In this document: in pieces, positions 7,588 to 15,228 of the stretch | Numbering within the stretch: the stretch's first letter is position 1 | Layout: each line of letters opens with the position of its first letter | From: Anaeromyxobacter sp. | GTDB taxonomy: Bacteria > Myxococcota > Myxococcia > Myxococcales > Anaeromyxobacteraceae | Direction: 5' to 3' | DNA: 64,000 nt | Assembly (NCBI GenBank): GCA_016718565.1 | Contig: JADKCZ010000010.1 | Span: 186,001-250,000 of the forward strand | Position numbers and translations under genes: made by a program | The notes under the pieces: generated by a model | The model's input: the letters and a program-made list of their open reading frames with translations, nothing else | The model's database searches: none | What the model was told of the DNA's origin: nothing

Positions 7588-8118
7588 ATGGCCCGCTGGC
7601 GTACCTGCATCCTCCTGTCGGTCGTGGTGGGCAGCGCAGCCTGCGCCGCTCCAGGGAATGGCGGCGGCCACGATCAGCCCAGCGATGAACTCGCGGTTGC
7701 CAACATCACCCAGGCCGTCGAACGTGACGGGCCGGGCGACCGCCGACCGGACTTCTGCCAGGACTTCCGCCTGACGGTGGAGCAGATCGACGTCTTCCTC
7801 ACCAACGCGAGCGAAGTCGACGCAATCCAGATCCACGAAGGGATGTGGCTGCCTTGTCTGGTCGTGGCCGACGTGGACCAAGGCGGCCTAACGTTCAAGG
7901 CGACGATCGCTGCCAGCTTCGTAGCCTGGCTCTCGTACCCGGGCGTCGCCGGCGTTGCCGGGGTTGCGACAAGGCTTGCCCTTCGGCGCTCAAGAATGAC
8001 TGGTCCAGGTAGCGGAGTCGTTTCCAGCCAAGGCGCGCACGGAGGCCAGCGAGGTGGAGGGGCGAGTGGAGGTTCTACTTGTTCATCTGAACGGGTGGGT
8101 GGATCCTCCTTGGGGTGA
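7588..8118 (+). CDS. Putative lipoprotein, C-terminus possibly altered
   Basis: ATG 7588 gives a 176-aa protein with a lipoprotein signal peptide (ILLSVVVGSAAC, lipobox Cys at 19). It starts 17 nt after the preceding stop. The middle (DFRLTVEQIDVFLTNASEV through GMWLPCLVVADV) looks like a genuine conserved periplasmic domain. From about residue 120 the sequence becomes low-complexity (VAGVAGVA, then SGGSTCSSERVGG), with codon bias unlike the first part. A frameshift near 7930 followed by chance reading is possible. No function can be assigned. Confidence 0.5.
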   Translation: MARWRTCILLSVVVGSAACAAPGNGGGHDQPSDELAVANITQAVERDGPGDRRPDFCQDFRLTVEQIDVFLTNASEVDAIQIHEGMWLPCLVVADVDQGGLTFKATIAASFVAWLSYPGVAGVAGVATRLALRRSRMTGPGSGVVSSQGAHGGQRGGGASGGSTCSSERVGGSSLG

Positions 8119-8184
8119 CAGGCGTCATCCCTTCCGTGTGGTGGTCGGGGAGATGTCGCGCAGGAAGCCTTCGCTTTAGGAGCC

Positions 8185-8397
8185 ATGAGCCGAAGAGCCC
8201 GGTTTGCGATACTCCTGGCCTTGGCGCTGCTGAGCGCCATCGCTCTGTGGCAATTCCTCTTGGTTGACGACTGCCTAGACCTTGGCGGCGTTTGGAACCC
8301 TGAGCGCAGGAGGTGTGAGGGCGCCACGGGCAGTTCGGCCATCACCCCGCCCGCGAGGGTGCCTCCGGTTGGGGCGAGCGGAAGCTACCGTCCCTAG
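8185..8397 (+). CDS. Small single-pass membrane protein with a Cys-containing loop
   Basis: A 70-aa protein with GGAG 6 nt before the ATG. One membrane segment (residues 7-26) is followed by DDCLDLGGVWNPERRRCEG, where two Cys flank a Gly-Gly-x-Trp motif, a pattern seen in many short uncharacterised Gram-negative proteins. The tail is Pro/Gly-rich. No neighbour suggests a role. Confidence 0.55.
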   Translation: MSRRARFAILLALALLSAIALWQFLLVDDCLDLGGVWNPERRRCEGATGSSAITPPARVPPVGASGSYRP

Positions 8398-8861
8398 CCT
8401 GCCTGGCCGGGGGGCACTCCACGGCCGTCGAAGGCGCGTAGCTGCCCAGCGAGCACCAACGCGGCGCGTGCCACCTGGCGACCGGCTACGAGGTGGACCG
8501 GATGGAGCGCGACAGGCGGTTGGCCACCACGGGCGACGCCAGGATCAGGGTGGTCTGCCAGGCGCGGAGCGCCGGCGTTCCCCGGAGGCCGTCGTGGACT
8601 GCCGCGATGAGCTCTCCGAGGGAGGAGGTGGTACGGCGGACGGCGCGGCGGAAGCGGGCTCGCTGGGTGGGCATGCTGGTAGGACCACGCGGTCCCGGGC
8701 ATTACGGCCAGCAGCGAAGGTAGTGCTCCGCCGGCCTGGAGGTCCTGGGCCTGGCCCGGGGCTTCCCAGAGATCCGGCACGAGGGACCCGATTGGGCCGG
8801 CGCGCCATGTTGCTCCGCCGAGAATGTCTGTGCCCTGCGACCCAACCAGGAGGAGCCGACC
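8398..8861. other. Gene-poor stretch with one doubtful small ORF
   Basis: Nothing here has convincing coding support except the doubtful minus-strand ORF at 8486-8674. The last 30 bases contain the GGAGGAG ribosome binding site of the DUF302 gene. Confidence 0.4.
8486..8674 (-). CDS. Possible small hypothetical protein
   Basis: A 62-aa frame from ATG 8674 with a plausible helical composition (TTSSLGELIAAVHDGL, then ALRAWQTTLILASP). It lacks a visible ribosome binding site and competes with other short frames in the same DNA. It may be a real small gene or a fragment of a decayed one; I recognise no family. Confidence 0.25.
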   Translation of the reverse strand: MPTQRARFRRAVRRTTSSLGELIAAVHDGLRGTPALRAWQTTLILASPVVANRLSRSIRSTS

Positions 8862-9329
8862 ATGTTCCGACGCAGCTTCGTGGCCCTCGCCGCAGGCCTC
8901 ACCCTGATGACCGCCTCACCGGCGTCGGCCGGGGAGCGCCCGGCCGACCAGGGGATCACCGACGTGCCGAGCAAGCACGGGGTGGGGCCGAGCCTGGACC
9001 GGCTCGAGTCCATCCTGAAGGCCAAGGGGATCTCGGTGTTCGCCCGCGTCGAGCACAGCGCCGAGGCGGCCAAGGTCGGCCTCACCATGCGCCCGACCGC
9101 ACTGCTCATCTTCGGCAACCCGAAGGCCGGCACGCCCCTCATGATCGCCTCGCCTTCGGTGGCGCTCGACCTGCCGCTCAAGGTCCTCGCCTGGGAAGAC
9201 GAGAAGGGCCAGGTGTGGCTGAGCTACAACGGCCCCGCCTGGCTGCAGCGGCGCCATGGACTGAGCGAAGACCTCATGAAGAACGTCGCGGGGGTCGCCG
9301 GTCTGGTGCAGCAGGCCGCCGGGCCTTGA
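8862..9329 (+). CDS. Exported DUF302-family protein
   Basis: A 155-aa protein with GGAGGAG 9 nt before the ATG. A Sec signal peptide (residues 1-23, cleaved after ASPASA) leads a single DUF302 domain: SKHGVGPSLDRLESILKAKG, IFARVEHSAEA-like helix, TALLIFGNPKAGTPLM, then WEDEKGQVWLSYNGPAWL. DUF302 proteins are small dimeric periplasmic or cytoplasmic folds of unclear biochemical role. The length is typical for a single-domain secreted member. It is flanked by non-coding DNA on both sides, so probably monocistronic. Confidence 0.85.
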   Translation: MFRRSFVALAAGLTLMTASPASAGERPADQGITDVPSKHGVGPSLDRLESILKAKGISVFARVEHSAEAAKVGLTMRPTALLIFGNPKAGTPLMIASPSVALDLPLKVLAWEDEKGQVWLSYNGPAWLQRRHGLSEDLMKNVAGVAGLVQQAAGP

Positions 9330-9410
9330 GTCACCACGGACGCCACGCACAGGACTGCCGCGTACCGACCCGTTCAGCTGGTCCTCACCGCCCCCGCACC
9401 GCTCATCCGG

Positions 9411-9444
9411 TAGACTCGCCGGCGCCCGCTCGGAAGGCGGGCGC
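9411..9444 (+). promoter_or_regulatory. -10 box and leader hairpin before the methyltransferase gene
   Basis: TAGACT (9411-9416) fits the -10 form seen at other starts in this window. A perfect 8-bp hairpin, GCGCCCGC (9422-9429) and GCGGGCGC (9437-9444), ends 3 nt before the ATG at 9448. It would sit at the very 5' end of the mRNA and could limit ribosome access. Confidence 0.4.
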
Positions 9445-9447
9445 CCC

Positions 9448-10209
9448 ATGGCCGAGCCGAGCGCCCGCTTCTGGCAGGTCTTCTTCGACCTCTACCTCGC
9501 CCTGCCGCGCCAGGGACCGGGGAACCGGGCCTCGGCGGAGCGGGCCTTGGCGCTGTGCGGGGACCTGCCCCCGGCGCCGGCGGTGGCCGATCTCGGCTGC
9601 GGGGTGGGCGGGCAGACGCTCCTGCTCGCCGAGCTCACCGGCGGCACCGTCGCCGCGGTGGACAGCCTCCCCGCCGCCGTCGAGCGGCTCCGCGCCGCGG
9701 CCGCCGCCCGGGGGCTCGACGGGCGCGTCGCCGCGGTGGTTGGTGACCTGGCGCGCCCCCCGCTCCCGCCGCAGGCCTTCGACTTGGTCTGGTCGGAGGG
9801 GGCGCTCTACAACGCCGGCCTCGACGTCGCGCTGCCCGCCTGCCGGGGCCTCCTGCGCCCCGGGGGTGTCGTCGCCTTCACCGACGCCGTCTGGCGGGTC
9901 GAGGCGCCGCCGCCGCAGGTGAAGGCGAGCTTCGACTTCGACTACCCGGCCATGGGCCGGGTGCCGGACGTGCTGGCCGCCATCGAGCGGAGCGGCCTGA
10001 CGCTGGTGGGCCACTTCACCCTGCCGGACGAGGCCTGGTGGGAGGACTTCTACGCGCCGATGGAGCGCCGCCTCCAGGAGCTGCGGGGCCGGTACGCCGG
10101 CGACGCGGAGGCCCAGGCGATCCTCGACCGGCTGGCGCTGGAGCCGGAGCTCCACCGGAGGTGGGGACACACCTACGCGTACGAGTTCTTCGTGGCGCGG
10201 CGGGGGTGA
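9448..10209 (+). CDS. Class I SAM-dependent methyltransferase
   Basis: A 253-aa protein. The SAM-binding motif I is VADLGCGVGGQTLLLAEL (about 47-64), the acidic end of strand 2 is AAVDSLP (about 70-76), and motif IV-like FDLVWSEGALYNAG lies at 111-124. This is the methyltransf_11/25 arrangement for small-molecule substrates. The C-terminal third (LPDEAWWEDFYAPMERRLQE) is a variable substrate cap. The substrate is unknown; neighbours give no pathway. There is no Shine-Dalgarno sequence before the ATG. Confidence 0.85.
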   Translation: MAEPSARFWQVFFDLYLALPRQGPGNRASAERALALCGDLPPAPAVADLGCGVGGQTLLLAELTGGTVAAVDSLPAAVERLRAAAAARGLDGRVAAVVGDLARPPLPPQAFDLVWSEGALYNAGLDVALPACRGLLRPGGVVAFTDAVWRVEAPPPQVKASFDFDYPAMGRVPDVLAAIERSGLTLVGHFTLPDEAWWEDFYAPMERRLQELRGRYAGDAEAQAILDRLALEPELHRRWGHTYAYEFFVARRG

Positions 10210-10350
10210 GACGTTCACCCGCTCAGCGCGCCTCGCTGCCCAGAGGGCGCTGGGGCGGACCGTGGCCATGGGCTGGGAGCCACGGGTTCGTGGTGACCGG
10301 CCAGCGCGAACGGTGACGGTGGGGTCGACGGCGCGTCGAGTGAGACCGGC

Positions 10351-10737
10351 CTACCCTGAGGCGGCCATGCGCATGGTCAGGTAGGCCAGCGCGAAGAGGA
10401 CGCCGCCCAGGAAGGCGATCCCCGGCGCACGCAGCTCGACCCGCTGGAGGCGAGTCGTCGCCTTCAGCGCGAGCCCGCCGGCGAGCGGGAACGCGATCCA
10501 GGTGAGCGCCACCAGAGCGGGGCCGTGGGAGAGGCGGGCCGGCGCGACGGACAGGCTGCCGAGCCCGGCCGCGCCGCCAACCACCACGGCCGCCGCCCAG
10601 CTCAGTCCGGCCAGCTTCCTGTTGGAGTCGTTCTTGGACGGGTAGGCGGACGTGAAGGCGGCCCAGAACACGCCGCAGATGACATCCATGACGACCAGGG
10701 AGAGCCCCTCCAGAAGCACCTCGAAGAAGGATCCCAT
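10351..10737 (-). CDS. Four-span membrane protein of unknown function
   Basis: ATG 10737 (a TTG two codons upstream is possible) gives 128 aa. Hydrophobic segments lie at about 5-27, 45-65, 75-95 and 105-125, consistent with four membrane helices and little else. It is divergent from the exported protein gene at 10855 and convergent with the methyltransferase gene. No family recognised. Confidence 0.6.
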   Translation of the reverse strand: MGSFFEVLLEGLSLVVMDVICGVFWAAFTSAYPSKNDSNRKLAGLSWAAAVVVGGAAGLGSLSVAPARLSHGPALVALTWIAFPLAGGLALKATTRLQRVELRAPGIAFLGGVLFALAYLTMRMAASG

Positions 10738-10811
10738 ACGCAAAGTCTAGCGCGGCAGGTCCCGATCAGGAATCGCGGCCCAGCGACCTGCGGGCAGCGC
10801 CTCTCCCTGGC

Positions 10812-10848
10812 GTTTGCGCTGGGGGATGTGCACCCGATTGAGTAGGCT
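10812..10848 (+). promoter_or_regulatory. Promoter shared in design with the one at 6886-6922
   Basis: GTTTGCGCTGGGG (10812-10824), 18 bp, TAGGCT (10843-10848), 6 nt, ATG 10855. An inverted half-site CCCAGCG lies upstream at 10779-10785, pairing with CGCTGGG at 10817-10823, as it also does at the other copy. The predicted mRNA is leaderless. Confidence 0.6.
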
Positions 10849-10854
10849 CACACC

Positions 10855-11808
10855 ATGAGATCGACCGCACTCGCAGTCGCCCTCGCCCTGGGCGCGGTGC
10901 CTGGCATGGCCCACGGCGGCGAGGCACCGGGTCAGGTCAGCCTGACCTTTGCCTGGCCGAAGGGACTCCGGGCCATCCTGGAGGTGCGGCAGGTCGCTGA
11001 CGGGACGGGCCAGCCCCACGTCGAGATGACTACGCGGTGCCGGCTGGGCCTCCAGCCCCATCCGAAGGGGATGCTGCTCTCCTGCCGAGAGGCCAGCATC
11101 TCGCCGGAGTTCGACGGGGAGTGGGCCGCCGCCTCCGATCTCTTGAAGATCGCTGCCGAGTTCGACTGGGTGCTGACCGCGAAGGGGGAGTTCGCGGGCG
11201 TCGTCAACACGGACCGCTTGATGGCGGCCTCCTGGAAGCTGCCCGGCTTCGCCAAGATCCCGCCTGAGAAGCGCCAGCGCGTCGAGGAGCTGTCCTTGGC
11301 GGCGAACGAGGCCGACGCCCGGGAGACGTGGGCCATGCTGGTGAGCGCCTGGCCCGGACCGCCCATGCCGGTAGGCAAGGACATCGCGGTGCCGGGGGAA
11401 CTGGAGGTGCCACTCGTGCCCGGCGTGCCGGTGAAGGGTCGGCAGAACCTCCGCGTGGAGCGCTGGCTGCCGTGCCCGGGCCGGGTCCAGGCCCGCTGCA
11501 TCGAGCTTCACGCCGACTCCGAGGTGGACCCGGCCGGCTACGCCGAAGCCCTGGATCGCTTCTTCAAGGACAACGCGACGCGCCCGCTGGGCGAGGTGAT
11601 TCGCAAGGCTGACTTCAGCCGCGAGGTCGTGCTGGTGACCGACCCCTCGACGCTGGTGCCCTACCGGCTTGCCGTCAAGACCCGCTCGACCGTCGCCTAT
11701 GGCGACGGCAAGGAAGCCCGGCAGGACATCGAGAAGGTCTGGATGTTCACCTACCCGGCGGCGCTGGACGGTGGCCCAGCCGAACCGACGATCCATGGGC
11801 CAAGGTAG
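10855..11808 (+). CDS. Exported protein of unknown function
   Basis: A 317-aa protein with a clear Sec signal peptide (residues 1-21, MAHGGEA at the cleavage region) and no membrane segment afterwards. The mature part is a mixed alpha/beta domain with two Cys pairs (TTRCRLGLQ with LLSCREA; WLPCPGRVQARCIEL). I do not recognise a family. The start is fixed by the leaderless promoter 6 nt upstream. The following gene starts inside its last 14 bp, so the two are translationally coupled. Confidence 0.75.
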   Translation: MRSTALAVALALGAVPGMAHGGEAPGQVSLTFAWPKGLRAILEVRQVADGTGQPHVEMTTRCRLGLQPHPKGMLLSCREASISPEFDGEWAAASDLLKIAAEFDWVLTAKGEFAGVVNTDRLMAASWKLPGFAKIPPEKRQRVEELSLAANEADARETWAMLVSAWPGPPMPVGKDIAVPGELEVPLVPGVPVKGRQNLRVERWLPCPGRVQARCIELHADSEVDPAGYAEALDRFFKDNATRPLGEVIRKADFSREVVLVTDPSTLVPYRLAVKTRSTVAYGDGKEARQDIEKVWMFTYPAALDGGPAEPTIHGPR

Positions 11809-12523
11809 TCCAGTGGCACCTGACGGAGCCCTCGCTTGTCCGGACTGCCGGACCGAGCTTGAGATCGTGACCTCCGGCGCGGTCCTGGCGCACCGCTGCG
11901 GGCGGTGCAGGGGCGTGTGGCTGGCCCCAGAGGCTTTCCAGCAGATCTGCCAACTGGAGGAGCGCCCTCCCGGCGAGGAGGCCGCCATCGTGCAGGCGCG
12001 AGGCCCAGTCGTCGATCGGCGTCCATCGGCCCAGGAGGAGCGGGTGCGGTACCGGGTCTGCCCGACCTGCCGCGACGTGATGAGCCGTACGAACTTCGCC
12101 AAGGTCTCTGGTGTCGTGATCGATGTGTGCCGGCCGCATGGAGCCTGGTTCGACAAGGGTGAGCTTGCGGCCATCCGGCGTTTCCTGCGTGCGGGCGGCC
12201 TGCTGCGCTACGGACGGCACCGTCGCCTCGGAAGTGAAGTTGCTGCGCCACGAAGGGGAGCCCGGCCAGCGCCCACCGCTGAGCTCGACGACACCTATGA
12301 CATCCTCATGGGAGGAGGAGGCTGGGACGTACCAAGCAGGATCCCGCGACTCCTGGTCGCTGCGTTCTTCGGCGCGTTCGGTGCCTGGTCTCTCTGGCGG
12401 GCCTTCCACCCGAACGCGAACAGCTTCCGCGGCCTTGGACTGGGTCAGGTGGTGCTCGCGACCTTCTCCTTCTACTTTGCGTGGCGGGCCGTCGAGCAGT
12501 GGGTATCCCAGCGCCGACGCTGA
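11795..12523 (+). CDS. Membrane protein with two TFIIB-type zinc ribbons
   Basis: ATG 11795 (242 aa) overlaps the exported protein gene by 14 bp. Residues 14-40 form a zf-TFIIB ribbon (CPDC ... CGRCRGVWL). A second follows at about 87-125 (CPTCRDVM ... CRPHGAWFDKGEL), where a Cys-x-x-His replaces the final Cys pair, as is usual in this family. A basic linker leads to two C-terminal hydrophobic segments (about 180-200 and 212-232) that anchor it in the membrane. Zinc-ribbon proteins of this type are widespread and uncharacterised. Confidence 0.8.
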   Translation: MGQGSPVAPDGALACPDCRTELEIVTSGAVLAHRCGRCRGVWLAPEAFQQICQLEERPPGEEAAIVQARGPVVDRRPSAQEERVRYRVCPTCRDVMSRTNFAKVSGVVIDVCRPHGAWFDKGELAAIRRFLRAGGLLRYGRHRRLGSEVAAPRRGARPAPTAELDDTYDILMGGGGWDVPSRIPRLLVAAFFGAFGAWSLWRAFHPNANSFRGLGLGQVVLATFSFYFAWRAVEQWVSQRRR

Positions 12524-12626
12524 GGCGTGCAGGCGCCCCGGTCCTTCCTGTTCAGGCGTACCGATGCCTCCGGCCTGGGCGTCACCTCCGCTTCCGGCTG
12601 CAAGGCGTCAGAGACGCGGTCGCCGC

Positions 12627-13388
12627 TCAGCCGCTGGCCGCCAGCGGCCGGGCCTCGAACTCCAGCCCGAGCTGGTGGGCGCGCTCGAGGTAGCCCCGCC
12701 GCGTCGCCTCGTCGGCCATGACCACCGAGTGGAAGTACTCGTGCTGGACCTCCTGGATGCCCGGGAAGCGCAGCGAGAACTCGTCGATCAGGAGCCGCAT
12801 GGCGTCGCCCAGCCCCTTCCGGTAGGCCGCCTCGTCGAAGCAGGTGGTGCTGATGACGAGCGCCTTGCGGTGGCGGAGGAGCGGCCGGCGGCCGCCGATG
12901 TCGCCGCGCCAACCGGCCGAGGTCAGCGAGAAGGCGAAGCCGAGCGTGAAGACCCGCTCGATCCAGCCCTTCAGGATGGCGGGGAAGCCGACGAACCAGA
13001 CGGGCGCGATGAAGGCCAGCGCGTCGGCCCGCGCCACCTTCTCCTGCTGCTCGCGCACGTCGCGGGGGACCCGGCGCCGGAGCAGCTCCACCACCTCCAG
13101 GGCGCTCCGGTCACGGAACAGCGCCCAGGTGACGAGCCGCCGAAGCGGCCCGGCGTCCGGGGGCCGCACCCGCTCCCGCACCACCTTCTCCACCATGTCC
13201 GGCGCGTTGGCGTCCGGCAGCCAGCTCGGCTGGTCCCGCAGCCGCGACACGGGGTCGAAGCCGATGGCGTACAGGTCGACCACCTCGCTCTGGTGGCCGG
13301 CCTCGACCAGCCCCCGGGTGAAGGCCTCCAGCACCGCGTGGTTGAACGACTTGGGATCCGGGTGGGCGTAGACGGTCAGCACTCTCAT
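12627..13388 (-). CDS. NAD(P)H:quinone oxidoreductase-like flavodoxin-fold protein
   Basis: A 253-aa protein of the flavodoxin_2/NQO1 family. The N-terminal strand and phosphate-binding loop are VLTVYAHPDPKSFNHAV (residues 3-19). The second FMN-contact segment is FIAPVWFVGFPAILKGWIER (around 140), matching the P-x-x-W/Y-x-x-x-P-A-x-L-K pattern. It should reduce quinones or other acceptors by two electrons using NAD(P)H and bound flavin. Its ATG overlaps the upstream gene's stop by 4 bp (ATGA), so it is the second gene of that operon. Confidence 0.85.
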   Translation of the reverse strand: MRVLTVYAHPDPKSFNHAVLEAFTRGLVEAGHQSEVVDLYAIGFDPVSRLRDQPSWLPDANAPDMVEKVVRERVRPPDAGPLRRLVTWALFRDRSALEVVELLRRRVPRDVREQQEKVARADALAFIAPVWFVGFPAILKGWIERVFTLGFAFSLTSAGWRGDIGGRRPLLRHRKALVISTTCFDEAAYRKGLGDAMRLLIDEFSLRFPGIQEVQHEYFHSVVMADEATRRGYLERAHQLGLEFEARPLAASG

Positions 13389-14389
13389 GGCTCCCTCCGA
13401 GGCTGGTGGGGTGGGTGGCGCCGCAGCGGCCGCAGCATCGCCCCGGCCCGCTCGGTCACCCGCTCGGCGATCCGGGCGCAGCGCGCCGCCTGGCCGCCCT
13501 CGACGAAGCGCTCCACGTCGGCCTCCCGGGAGAGGTCGAGGCCGGTGAGCTCGCGGCACCGGGTGCTGCCGAGCTCGCGCTCGAACCAGCGGGCGAGCCG
13601 GTGGCCCCGGTGGACGCTCGGGTTGAAGGCGTTCAGGTCGTCGCGCAGGGCGTCGCCGCCGAGCGCCATGACGGCGAGCATCCGCGCCACGCGAGCGCGG
13701 CTGTCCTCGATCTCCCCGGCGGCCAGCCCGAGCCCCATGACGCCGGCGGTCAGCGCGCTGCAGGTCAGGCCCAGGCCGGCGGTGCCGCCCACGAAGCCGG
13801 CGGTGGCGTCGAGCAGCGCGGGCGTCACCGGGAACCAGCCCGCCATGGCGCGGAGCACCGCGTGCGCGCAGTGGAAGCGCACCTCGGCGAGGTGGGCGAG
13901 GAGGCGCCGCTGCGCCGCCCGGGCGCCGGGCGCGAGCTCGGCCGCGGCATCCGCGGCCAGCGCGTCGGCCAGCAGCGCCGGGGCGCGCCGGACGACGCCG
14001 ACGCAGGGCAGGGGGAGGCGCCGATCACCCAGGATGTCGCGGCAGGCGAGCGACCCGTGGCAGGCCTCGAACCGGCGGCAGAGGGCCTGGCCCTGCTCGA
14101 CGAACACCGGGAGCGCCTCCGCCTGGTGGCCGCCGGCTCGCAGCCCCAGCACGAGGAGCGCGCCGGTGACGCCGCCGCACTCGCCCCTGGTGTTGCCGAT
14201 CCCACCGGGGAGCCCGGCGGCGAGCCGCACCAGCCAGGCGTCGTCGCCGTTGCCCAGGTCGGCCAGCGACCTCGCCACCGACGGCGCGCAGTGGCCCATC
14301 CGGAGCAGGTTCGACACGGCCCGGCGGCTGGCCCCTCTCCGGGGCGGCGCCGCGGCGCGCGACGTCTCGTCCTGTGGGAGCGGTCCCAT
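13385..14389 (-). CDS. Tandem C_GCAxxG_C_C-family redox protein
   Basis: ATG 14389 with GGGAGG 8 nt upstream gives 334 aa. Two copies of the C_GCAxxG_C_C domain lie in one chain. The first has MGHCAPSVARSL, GECGGVTGALLVLGL and later HGSLACRDILG with LPCVGVV. The second has FHCAHAVLRAM, then TCSALTAGVMGLGL, TRCRELTGLD and a final RCARIAE. Family members are usually single-domain putative metal or FeS/heme-associated proteins from anaerobes. The signature cysteines are mostly kept, though the canonical GCA tripeptide has drifted to GEC and LTC. It is co-transcribed with the quinone reductase gene, suggesting an electron-transfer role (inference). Confidence 0.75.
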   Translation of the reverse strand: MGPLPQDETSRAAAPPRRGASRRAVSNLLRMGHCAPSVARSLADLGNGDDAWLVRLAAGLPGGIGNTRGECGGVTGALLVLGLRAGGHQAEALPVFVEQGQALCRRFEACHGSLACRDILGDRRLPLPCVGVVRRAPALLADALAADAAAELAPGARAAQRRLLAHLAEVRFHCAHAVLRAMAGWFPVTPALLDATAGFVGGTAGLGLTCSALTAGVMGLGLAAGEIEDSRARVARMLAVMALGGDALRDDLNAFNPSVHRGHRLARWFERELGSTRCRELTGLDLSREADVERFVEGGQAARCARIAERVTERAGAMLRPLRRHPPHQPRREP

Positions 14390-14810
14390 GGCTCGCCTCC
14401 CTTCGCGGCGCACGGGGACGGTCGGGGCGGTCGACGGGCCGCCGGGCCCAGGCCCCATGGTGGCACGCTGCGGCCGGGCCGGCGCTTCCGATCCGGGTGG
14501 CCTCCAACGGGTCGGCCACTGCGGCGCACCGGGCGCTGCCGGACGGGAGCCGCCAAGGGCGCCCGTCGCTCAAGGCCCCGCTCGCCCTCGGCGGCCGGTG
14601 CTCGTCGTCGGCCCGGCGGCGGCAAGGAGCCCAACGGCCGTGGGGCCGCACCGGTGGCGCGCCGCTGGGACCTCCGCCGCGACGCCTCGTGCGCTCGACC
14701 TCGCCGGAACTCTGGATGGGGCTCCAGGCCGACCACGACCTGTGGCATGCGTTGCGGAAGCGGGCCGATCAGCGGACGAAGTTGCAGCGAGCCAAGGGGC
14801 ACGGGAAGCA
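14390..14810. other. Intergenic stretch, no gene seen
   Basis: Only overlapping Arg/Pro-rich chance frames occur here. The left end carries the ribosome binding site and presumably the promoter of the minus-strand C_GCAxxG gene. I see no clear repeat or terminator. Confidence 0.45.
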
Positions 14811-15200
14811 TCAGGCCCCAGCCACCAGCTCCACCCGGTTGCCGTCGGGGTCGAGGACCACGCTCTCGTAGTAGCCGTCGCCGGTGCGGCGCGGGCGGCC
14901 CTCCACCACGAAGCCGGCCGCGCCCAGCTCCTCGGTGAGCCGGTCCACGTCTGCCGGGCTCCCCACCGTGAAGGCCAGGTGCGCCAGGCCGACGCGCGGC
15001 GCCGGGCCCGCCGCCGGAGCGAGGTCGGGCAGGCGCATGAGCTCGAGCCGGGCGCCGGACGGGAAGGAGAGGAAGCAGGACTCGAACGGGCGCGAGACCG
15101 AGCGGTAGGGCGGGCCGGCCCGCGCCCCGAGGAAGCGGGCGTAGAAGGCGGTCAGCGCCTCCAGCCGGGACGTCCAGATCGCGACGTGCTCGATGACCAC
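14811..15200 (-). CDS. VOC-family (glyoxalase-like) protein
   Basis: A 129-aa protein from GTG 15200, the full length of a single vicinal-oxygen-chelate module pair. The N-terminal strand MVIEHVAIWTSRLEAL carries a likely metal His. RLELMRLP and GLAHLAFTVGSPADVD follow, and DPDGNRVELVAG closes the second module, as in lactoylglutathione lyase relatives. Substrate unknown. It lies 28 bp downstream of the nitronate monooxygenase-like gene and is probably co-transcribed. Confidence 0.85.
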   Translation of the reverse strand: MVIEHVAIWTSRLEALTAFYARFLGARAGPPYRSVSRPFESCFLSFPSGARLELMRLPDLAPAAGPAPRVGLAHLAFTVGSPADVDRLTEELGAAGFVVEGRPRRTGDGYYESVVLDPDGNRVELVAGA

Positions 15201-15228
15201 CAGGCCTCCAGCAGGGCGACCTCCCGCT

